DNA from: Pseudomonadota bacterium
GTDB taxonomy: Bacteria > Desulfobacterota > Desulfovibrionia > Desulfovibrionales > Desulfovibrionaceae
Direction: 5' to 3'
Assembly (NCBI GenBank): GCA_023435825.1
Contig: JAEZMB010000121.1
Span: 1 to 18,802 of the forward strand
Length of the DNA stretch: 18,802 nucleotides
Shown: positions 1 to 5,451 of the stretch, in pieces
Position numbering within the stretch: position 1 is the stretch's first letter
Layout: the number at the start of each line of letters is the position of its first letter
Position numbers and translations under genes: made by a program
The notes under the pieces: model-generated
Told to the model about the DNA's origin: nothing
Seen by the model: the letters and a program-made list of their open reading frames with translations, nothing else
Databases searched by the model: none

Positions 1-90
1 CGGCGGCCAGGAGAGGCGCTGCCTCTCCTGGACCTCTCCGCCGGGGGCCGGAGGCCCCCGGACCCCCCACATGGTGAAAGGGGTTACGGG
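1..90 (+). repeat. Palindromic intergenic repeat, copy A (tandem double hairpin)
   Basis: A conserved CGGCGG lead is followed by an 11-bp stem with a 3-nt loop (7-17 with 21-31), then GGACC. A second 9-bp stem with loop GGA follows (41-49 with 53-61), then GGACCCCCC and a tail TGAAAGGGGTTACGGG at 75-90. The same plan (CGGCGG, CC-stem-loop-stem-GG, A, then C-rich, then TGAAAGGGG) recurs at 428-487 on the other strand, and its first part recurs at 18674-18715. The arms differ in sequence between copies but always pair. The copy may begin before the window. There is no T-run, so a standard intrinsic terminator is not indicated. A REP-like dispersed palindrome is the best description. Confidence 0.7.
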
Positions 91-427
91 GGGTGTTGCA
101 GGGATTGACACTCTGGCCGATTGGGAAGCCAAGACGGTCGGTCGGCAATCGGCCTTGAAGGAAACCGCGTGGTTCCGGCGGCAGGGATGAACGCTACCGC
201 TGTCCTGCTCCCTTCGCGGGACCAAAGGACCTCCTCCTAAGGGCAACGGCGGCAACGTGCTGATACGTCGGACGAAGCCGAGGGCAGCCGTATAAATCTT
301 CCCGACGGCCTCGCTGGGTCTGGGCGCAGCCCCTAAAAAATCACCCTGGTTCTCTCCCTATTTTCAGACTGATTTGATCGTATTATACGTCTTCGACGCA
401 TCCACGCCGGACACCGCGTAACCGTCC
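91..427. other. Non-coding, hairpin-rich segment between inverted repeat copies
   Basis: No convincing gene is seen. Several possible stems are visible: a perfect 9-bp stem GGCCGATTG/CAATCGGCC at 115-123 with 146-154; AACC-GCGT-GGTT at about 163-174; GCAGG/CCTGC at 181-185 with 204-208; TCCC/GGGA at 209-212 with 218-221; and a bulged stem at 279-283/309-313 and 288-291/305-308. A TATTAT at 381-386 could be a -10 box for the downstream kinase, but no good -35 accompanies it. The density of stems suggests a structured RNA or the remnant of a small non-autonomous element. I could not match it to tmRNA, 6S, RNase P, SRP or a known riboswitch. Confidence 0.35.
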
Positions 428-487
428 GACCCCTTAACCCCCTTTCAGGGGGTCCGGGGGGGATGATCCCCCCCGGCCGCCGGAGGC
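428..487 (-). repeat. Palindromic intergenic repeat, copy B
   Basis: Read on the minus strand, the element starts GCCTCCGGCGG, then a stem CC+G7 paired with C7+GG (476-468 with 462-454, loop ATCAT), then ACCCCC, TGAAAGGGGG and TTAAGGGG. It matches copy A in plan and in its tail, but points the opposite way. The ACCCCC/GGGGG part forms a second small hairpin at 438-442 with 448-452. Its conserved 5' end, read on the plus strand, gives GGAGG at 482-486. This is the only good Shine-Dalgarno for the kinase gene starting at 498 (11-nt spacing), so the element lies inside the translation-initiation region of that gene. Confidence 0.7.
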
Positions 488-497
488 ATCTGCATTC

Positions 498-2771
498 ATG
501 TCCCCTTTGCTTACCTTCATACGCAGCCATCTGAGCATCAAGATCGGCATCCCGTTGGCCGTGGTGCTTTTCGGCTGCATCTTTGTCTGGGCCGGTTTCC
601 AGGTCGCCCGCGAGGAGCGCTTTGTCCAGAACGCCGGGGTCAAGGAAGCCGACCGGGTCCTGGCCACGGCGCGCCTTGGCCTCGACTACGCCATGCTGCT
701 CAATTCCCGCGAGGACATCCGGGCCATTGTCGCCAACCTTGGCCGGCTGCCCGAGATTCGGGAAATCCGCATCATCAACAAGGCCGGCCAGGTGATGTTC
801 ACCAGCAAGGGCGAGGCTCCGGGCACGCGCCTGGACACCTCGGCCGCGCCTTGCCAGGTCTGCCACCAGCGTACGCCGCCAGCCGTGTCGCCCAATCTGG
901 AGCGCCGGCTGTATGCCCGGGAAACCATCGGCGGCGAGCAGATTTTGCGCATCGTCGGCCCCATCGCCAACGAACCGGGCTGCGCCGAGCCGGCCGGCTG
1001 CCATTTCCACAAGGACAGCGAGCAGATTCTCGGCGTTCTCGACATCGCCTTTTCCCTGCGCGAGAGCCAGTCGCTGATCGAGGAATTCAAGGAGAACACG
1101 GTCTATCTGGCCGCCCTGGTTTTCGGCGCGGCCATCCTGACCTTGTTTCTGGTCATTTTCGTGCTCATAAAACGCCCGCTGTCGCGCATCGAGGGCGAGG
1201 CCCGGGCCTGGGCCAAGGGCAAGAAGCCGGTCAGCATCGACGAGGAGCGTCTTGACGAGATCGGCCAGCTCTCCCGGGCCATCCATCAGATGGGCAGCGA
1301 TCTCATTGCCAAGAACAGCCAGATCGAGCTGCAAAAGGATCTGTACCAGGACCTTTTCGAGGGCGTGCCGTGTCTGGTGACCGTCCAGGACCGCAATATG
1401 CGTCTGCTGCGTTTCAACCGGTCCTTTGCCGAGAAGTTCAACGCCTCGGTGGGCGAATACTGTTTCAAGGCCTACAAGAACCTGGACGCGCCGTGCCCGT
1501 CCTGTCCGGTCAAAAAGACCTTCGAGACCGGGCGTTCCTATACCACGGAAGAGACCGGCTGCTACAAGGACGGCGCCCGGGCCGACTGGATCGTCACCAC
1601 CTCGCCGGTCTACGACTCCGAGGGCAACCTCGTGGCGGCCATGGAAATGTGTCTGGACATCACCTCCCGCAAGGATCTGGAGCTGGCGCTTAGGCGGTCG
1701 GAAAAGAAGTATTTCGACGTGTTCAACAACGTGCCCGGCGCGGTGTTCGTCATCGACCGCGACGACTTGTCGGTGCTGGACTGCAACCGGGGGGCGGTGG
1801 CCATGTACGAGCTGCCGCGTGGCGAGTTGACCAAGCGCTCGCTGCACGACCTGTTTTACGACGAGCGCCGCGACGCGGCCATGGCGGCGGTCATCGACGG
1901 CCAGGACGTGGAGCAGGCCCGCCATGTCACGGGCGACGGCCGGCCGTTTTTCGTGTCCATGCACACCTCGTTTTCCGAATACGCCGGCCGGCGGGTGCTG
2001 CTCGTCACCGTGGCCGACATCACCAAGCGCCTGGAGGCCGAGCAACAGCTCATCCAGGCCGGCAAGATGGCGACCCTGGGTGAAATGGCCACGGGCGTGG
2101 CCCACGAGATCAACCAGCCCCTGTGCGTCATCCAGACCAGCGTCGATCTGGTGCGCCGCCACATCGGCCGGGGCGAGGCCCCGCCGTTGCCGCTTTTGAC
2201 GCGCTTAACCGACCTCATCGGCAATCAGGTGGACCGGGCGGCGCGCATCATCGGGCATATGCGGGAATTCGGGCGCATCTCCGACCACGAGGCGGAACTG
2301 GTGGACGTGGGGGTCGTGGCCCGGCGTTCGGTGGAGTTTTTCGCCGAACAGCTGGCCCTGCGCGGCATCGAGACGGAGTTTGTCCTGGCCGAGAACCTGC
2401 CGCCGGTGCGCATCGACCCCAACCGGCTGGAGCAGGTGATGATCAACCTGCTGGTCAACGCCCGGGACGCCATCGAGGAGCGGGCCAAGCGGGAGCCGGC
2501 CTGTCCCCGGCGCATCGTCATCAAGGCCACGGCCAACCACGACGCGGTCAAGGTGCGGCTCTCGGACACGGGCGCGGGCTTCCCCAAGGAACTGGCGGCC
2601 AAAATCTTCGAGCCGTTTTTCACCACCAAGGAGATCGGGAAAGGGACGGGCCTGGGGCTTTCCATCAGCTACGGCATCATCAAGGACGCCGGCGGCGACA
2701 TCGTGGCCGCCAAAAACGCCGAGGGCGGCGCGACCTTCTACATCCGGCTGCCGGTGGCCCGGGAGGGCTAG
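498..2771 (+). CDS. Membrane sensor histidine kinase with haem-c-type periplasmic motifs and two PAS domains
   Basis: This 757-aa protein is a histidine autokinase that should sense a periplasmic or redox signal and pass phosphate to an unidentified response regulator. Membrane segments lie at about residues 13-35 and 203-225 and bracket a periplasmic sensor of about 165 residues. That sensor carries a CXXCH motif (CQVCH, 119-123) and a second Cys-rich motif C162-X5-C168-H169. A HAMP-like linker follows (about 226-275), then PAS 1 (about 280-395) with CPSC at 333-336, and PAS 2 (about 403-515). The kinase core has the H-box AHEINQPL with His536, N-box Asn654, G1 DTGAG at 690-694 and G2 GKGTGLGLS at 714-722. 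ATG 498 is used because it starts just before TM1 and has GGAGG 11 nt upstream. CXXCH suggests covalent haem c in the sensor; haem binding by the CX5CH motif is uncertain. No partner regulator is adjacent. Confidence 0.93.
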   Translation: MSPLLTFIRSHLSIKIGIPLAVVLFGCIFVWAGFQVAREERFVQNAGVKEADRVLATARLGLDYAMLLNSREDIRAIVANLGRLPEIREIRIINKAGQVMFTSKGEAPGTRLDTSAAPCQVCHQRTPPAVSPNLERRLYARETIGGEQILRIVGPIANEPGCAEPAGCHFHKDSEQILGVLDIAFSLRESQSLIEEFKENTVYLAALVFGAAILTLFLVIFVLIKRPLSRIEGEARAWAKGKKPVSIDEERLDEIGQLSRAIHQMGSDLIAKNSQIELQKDLYQDLFEGVPCLVTVQDRNMRLLRFNRSFAEKFNASVGEYCFKAYKNLDAPCPSCPVKKTFETGRSYTTEETGCYKDGARADWIVTTSPVYDSEGNLVAAMEMCLDITSRKDLELALRRSEKKYFDVFNNVPGAVFVIDRDDLSVLDCNRGAVAMYELPRGELTKRSLHDLFYDERRDAAMAAVIDGQDVEQARHVTGDGRPFFVSMHTSFSEYAGRRVLLVTVADITKRLEAEQQLIQAGKMATLGEMATGVAHEINQPLCVIQTSVDLVRRHIGRGEAPPLPLLTRLTDLIGNQVDRAARIIGHMREFGRISDHEAELVDVGVVARRSVEFFAEQLALRGIETEFVLAENLPPVRIDPNRLEQVMINLLVNARDAIEERAKREPACPRRIVIKATANHDAVKVRLSDTGAGFPKELAAKIFEPFFTTKEIGKGTGLGLSISYGIIKDAGGDIVAAKNAEGGATFYIRLPVAREG

Positions 2772-2840
2772 CGTGGCCCTGGCGACAAGACATGCCTGAG
2801 AGCAGATCGCCGCGCGAACCCGTAACCGGCATTCCCGTAC

Positions 2841-2854
2841 GCGGCAGTAGCCGC
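2841..2854. terminator. Weak hairpin in the convergent gap 2772-2892
   Basis: The 121-nt gap between the two convergent genes holds a 5-bp hairpin GCGGC-AGTA-GCCGC. Longer inverted repeats also occur: GCAGTAG 2844-2850 with CTACTGC 2878-2884, and CGAACCC 2815-2821 with GGGTTCG 2896-2902, the latter reaching into the end of the minus-strand gene. No T-run follows in either direction. It could act as a bidirectional transcript end, but the call is weak. Confidence 0.25.
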
Positions 2855-2892
2855 CCGGGAAGCTATGCCCAAGGGTTCTACTGCGGCAACGC

Positions 2893-3888
2893 TCAGGGTT
2901 CGTAGGTGCGCTTGAGGGAAAAGGCGTACAACCGGGCGGCCAGGGGCCTGGGTTCGCCCGTGAAGTGCTGGACGTCCTTCATGTTCCAGTCCGAATAGAC
3001 GAGGTCGATGAGATTGACGCCCTTAAGCGCGGTGAAAAGGATCTTCTCCGGCGGGCCGCTTGGCGTGCAGTCTTTGGTCGCCTGGGTGAAACGGTGGACG
3101 GTTACCCCGTTTATCACCACGTCGATGGATTGTCCGGCCAGACAGGGCACGGCCTGCACGTCGAGTTCGAACTGGTAGCTGCCGGGGCTGTTGAAGGCCA
3201 CCGACGTGCGGGGGCCGTGGCCCCAGGCGTACTTCACGTTGTCGTCGCCCCGTTCGGGCAGTTCCAGGCCGGTGATGACCACGCGGGGATGCACGGCGAG
3301 GCTGGTCCAGTCGAAACGGATGTCCTGGTCCTTGAACGTGGCGAAGCGCTTCGACGCGTACACGCCGCCCAGAAAAACGCCGACCAGCAGGAGCGCGGCC
3401 AAGAGCGGCACGAGCTTCTTGCCGATCCAGGCGTAGTGCTCGGCAAAAACTGGCAACTGGTTCCGATACCGCCGATACAGGCGTTTGGTGTCCGCCAGGG
3501 CTTGCCGCAAGGCTTTCAGGAAAAATCCCAGCGTCCTGACGCGTTCCTCGGACAGCGCGTTCCCGGGCGCTGTCGCCAGGGCGGCCAGCCGGCCCAGGTC
3601 GGCCAGTCCGGCCTCGGCGGGCGCGGCCGACCCGGGGCGGACTTCGGCCAGCGCCTGGACAACGGTTTCCCGCAGCGCGGTCAGGCGCGCCACGGCCTCC
3701 CCGGCCAGCAACGCGCATTCTTCGTACTTCCCGTTCCCAAACAACACGAACAGGGCGTCGGTCCGGGCCTGGCATCGGGCCAGTTCCGCCTGGACCCGGG
3801 CGCAAAACGCCAGTTGCGCATTCGAGGTTCCCGCTGTTTGCGGCAAGGGGAGCCTGTTTAACATCCATCGTGTCACGGCGTCGAACAT
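2893..3888 (-). CDS. Single-pass membrane protein with predicted periplasmic beta-rich domain, function unknown
   Basis: I do not recognise this 331-aa protein. Residues 1-155 look helical and cytoplasmic. A single membrane segment lies at about 159-179, preceded by KK (N-in). The C-terminal 150 residues are beta-rich and probably periplasmic, with two cysteines (Cys249, Cys274) that could form a disulfide. This part, with its sequence VVINGV at about 257-262, resembles in style the beta-sandwich domains attached to some membrane glycosyltransferases. ATG 3888 was preferred over upstream in-frame starts because AAGGA lies 8 nt before it, whereas the longer version adds only Pro/Arg/Gly-rich sequence. 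The gene starts before the stop of the upstream gene (16-nt overlap), so the two are probably translationally coupled and may form one complex. Confidence 0.75.
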   Translation of the reverse strand: MFDAVTRWMLNRLPLPQTAGTSNAQLAFCARVQAELARCQARTDALFVLFGNGKYEECALLAGEAVARLTALRETVVQALAEVRPGSAAPAEAGLADLGRLAALATAPGNALSEERVRTLGFFLKALRQALADTKRLYRRYRNQLPVFAEHYAWIGKKLVPLLAALLLVGVFLGGVYASKRFATFKDQDIRFDWTSLAVHPRVVITGLELPERGDDNVKYAWGHGPRTSVAFNSPGSYQFELDVQAVPCLAGQSIDVVINGVTVHRFTQATKDCTPSGPPEKILFTALKGVNLIDLVYSDWNMKDVQHFTGEPRPLAARLYAFSLKRTYEP

Positions 3889-4946
3889 GGGAGCGTCCTT
3901 GTGCCCTGGCCGGGCATGGCCGGCGGGCCGTGATCCGGCGCGAGGGGCGGGGGCAGCCAGTCCGCCGCGCCGCGCCGGGGCTGCCAGGCATGGAAAAATT
4001 CGCACAGGGCCAACACGTAGGCCGCGCTGACGGTTGTAGCAAAATCACGCAGGCCGTCGGTGGTGATGAACCGCACGGCATAGGCGATGGCGATGGCGGC
4101 CAGGAAGGCCAGACAGAAAAGGTAGCGCCGCTTGAGCGCGAAAAAGACGAGCAGCAGCAGGGCGACAGCCAGGAACAGCCAGCCTGGCGTGGCCCAGAAG
4201 GCCAGCGTCTCTCGCGTGTAGACTTCGTAGAAATGCCACACGCCCTTGAACAATCCCGCCAGGCTGCCCTGGGCGACAAAATCGATCCGGTCTTCCAGCT
4301 TGTAGGAAAAGACGAAGTACCAAAGCTTCAGGAGCAGTTTGCCGCCGACGAGCCCAAGCCCGGCCGCCGCGATCAATCGCGGCCGGACGCTCCCGGGGAT
4401 GCTGCTGGCGGCGAAATACAAGGCCATCAGGCTGATGGTGGAAGCCGCCGTCAGGGAAAAATGGGCCAGACCGGCCAAAAGGACGCAGCAAAACACCCGG
4501 ACGGGCCGGATGCTCAGGGCGGCGCCATTGAGCAGGATGATCGTCAGCGGGTCGGGAAAGCCGAGCCAGAAGCTCCGCAGATACAGGAAGCTCCCGGCGT
4601 AGATGCACAAAATGGCGAGGACGCTGGACAGCTTATGCAGCCTGGCCAGGAGCCCGGCCGCCAGCAGGGGCAGGACGGCCAGGGTCAGGAAGCCGCTGAG
4701 GGCACTGAAGGCTTCCCGCGTCTGATTGGCGTTAAACAGCTTGGCCAGAAACGGCACAAGCAGAGATTCCGCGTAATAGGCGGAATTGGGTTCGTAGATG
4801 TGTCGGGAAAGCGTCGAATACTGCTCCAGGGCGATCCACCACCCCTTGTAGCAATCGTCGCAGAAAAAGTAGAGAAACAGGCCAAGGACAAAGCTGACGC
4901 AGTAGACAAACAGTGTTTGGCCAGGGGGATGATTGCGGCTGTGCAT
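3873..4946 (-). CDS. Polytopic inner-membrane protein, possible GT-C-like or polysaccharide-assembly protein
   Basis: This 357-aa protein has roughly eight to ten hydrophobic segments (for example about 11-28, 84-101, 107-123, 151-182, 190-213, 253-270, 275-292 and 305-320) and a Pro-rich tail. The first long loop contains Asp30-Asp31 and YEPNSAYYAE, and FPDPLT follows at 130-135. An acidic pair in the first periplasmic loop is typical of GT-C glycosyltransferases, but the rest gives no firm family match. ATG 4946 is the first start after an in-frame TAA nine codons upstream; there is no clear Shine-Dalgarno. It heads a two-gene minus-strand operon with the overlapping beta-domain protein, and lies divergent to the glycan locus, so a role in surface glycan assembly is plausible but unproven. 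Confidence 0.7.
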   Translation of the reverse strand: MHSRNHPPGQTLFVYCVSFVLGLFLYFFCDDCYKGWWIALEQYSTLSRHIYEPNSAYYAESLLVPFLAKLFNANQTREAFSALSGFLTLAVLPLLAAGLLARLHKLSSVLAILCIYAGSFLYLRSFWLGFPDPLTIILLNGAALSIRPVRVFCCVLLAGLAHFSLTAASTISLMALYFAASSIPGSVRPRLIAAAGLGLVGGKLLLKLWYFVFSYKLEDRIDFVAQGSLAGLFKGVWHFYEVYTRETLAFWATPGWLFLAVALLLLVFFALKRRYLFCLAFLAAIAIAYAVRFITTDGLRDFATTVSAAYVLALCEFFHAWQPRRGAADWLPPPLAPDHGPPAMPGQGTRTLPCSTP

Positions 4947-5001
4947 GCTGACTGCGTCGTGACAAAAGAGTTATTGCAACAAGTTGTCGTGGTTGCGCCG
5001 T

Positions 5002-5031
5002 TTCGTAGCGTGAAGTTTTCCCTGGTGTCAA
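5002..5031 (-). promoter_or_regulatory. Candidate sigma-70 promoter for the minus-strand operon
   Basis: On the minus strand a perfect TTGACA (5031-5026) is followed after 18 bp by TACGAA (5007-5002), a 3/6 match to the -10 box. Transcription would start near 4995, about 50 nt before ATG 4946. The -35 box is strong and the -10 box is poor. Confidence 0.4.
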
Positions 5032-5141
5032 TGGCCGCCCGAGGTCGGCCGATCGCCCTGTCCTGGCACGCCGCCGCACGCGACGTCCAGCCCACCGGAA
5101 GGGCTTTCTGGATTTTCTCAATACATCACGGCATGATGCTG

Positions 5142-5193
5142 CCGATTACAGGTTCCGATTACGCTTTCGTAATCGAACGCGCAATTTTCGTAA
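5142..5193. promoter_or_regulatory. Palindromic operator array, candidate enhancer-binding-protein site
   Basis: A perfect 8-bp inverted repeat CGATTACG-CTTT-CGTAATCG occupies 5156-5175. A further direct half-site CCGATTAC lies at 5142-5149, 13 bp upstream of its repeat at 5155-5162. TTTCGTAA at 5186-5193 repeats TTTCGTAA at 5165-5172 with a 21-bp offset, two helical turns. The palindrome is centred about 118 bp before the predicted start of the sigma-54 promoter at 5257-5272, a normal distance for a bacterial enhancer-binding protein. The region is AT-richer than its surroundings. Confidence 0.55.
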
Positions 5194-5256
5194 CTGCCCC
5201 CCTCCTCCGAGCGGAACCGCGCCCGCCAACCCGCCTGGGGCCTGCCTCGGACATCC

Positions 5257-5272
5257 TGGCACGATCCCTGCT
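5257..5272 (+). promoter_or_regulatory. Sigma-54 (-24/-12) promoter of the glycan locus
   Basis: TGGCACGATCCCTGCT matches the RpoN consensus TGGCACG-N4-TTGCW at every constrained position but one (CTGC instead of TTGC), with the required GG-N10-GC spacing (GG at 5258-5259, GC at 5270-5271). The predicted start is near 5283, giving a leader of about 170 nt before the first gene at 5452. The palindromic array upstream supports the call. Confidence 0.65.
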
Positions 5273-5282
5273 ATAAGAGGCC

Positions 5283-5451
5283 CGCGAGCAGATGGCCGCC
5301 CGGCCAAAAACTGTCGAAAACATCATAACATTCCGGGCGGTTGAAAAAGATTCTGCCCAGATAAAGAAAAGTACGCCGCCGCCGTCGGTTACCGAAACGG
5401 CAGACGGCAAAAGCGGGCGAAGGTTCGCCCAACCCAAGGAGAAGGGGAATT
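5283..5451 (+). promoter_or_regulatory. Structured 5' leader of the GH2-GT2 gene
   Basis: Two stems can form in the leader: CCGCCCGG/CCGGGCGG (5296-5303 with 5333-5340, 29-nt loop) and GGGCG/CGCCC (5415-5419 with 5426-5430, loop AAGGTT). The second ends just before the AAGGAG at 5436-5441 and could affect ribosome access. No known riboswitch class was recognised. Confidence 0.35.

Noticed and set aside
71..190. Short open frame starting with ATG inside repeat copy A (39 codons), continuing in the same frame past a TGA to 294
   Set aside because: There is no ribosome site apart from repeat sequence and no family resemblance. The stem-rich nature of the region argues for RNA or element structure rather than a protein. 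A decayed gene end cannot be excluded.
333..2162. 609-codon open frame on the minus strand opposite the sensor kinase
   Set aside because: It lies antisense to a kinase with all catalytic motifs intact, its translation is low-complexity (rich in G, A, V, H, D, Q) and matches no family. Such long antisense frames are expected in high-GC3 DNA.
5064..5079. Second sigma-54-like element (TGGCACG) upstream
   Set aside because: The GG-to-GC spacing is 9 rather than 10 and the -12 part does not match.
3870..5276. 468-codon plus-strand open frame across the two minus-strand genes and the control region
   Set aside because: Its translation is rich in Q, G, K and E with no domain pattern, and it runs through the divergent promoter region. 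The minus-strand genes have proper membrane segments, a ribosome site and coupling overlap.
5395..5440. Possible c-di-GMP (GEMM-I) riboswitch because of GACGGCAAAAGC before the GH2-GT2 gene
   Set aside because: Only a loose match to the second half of the motif is present; the first half (GGCAAACC with its tetraloop-stem arrangement) is missing.
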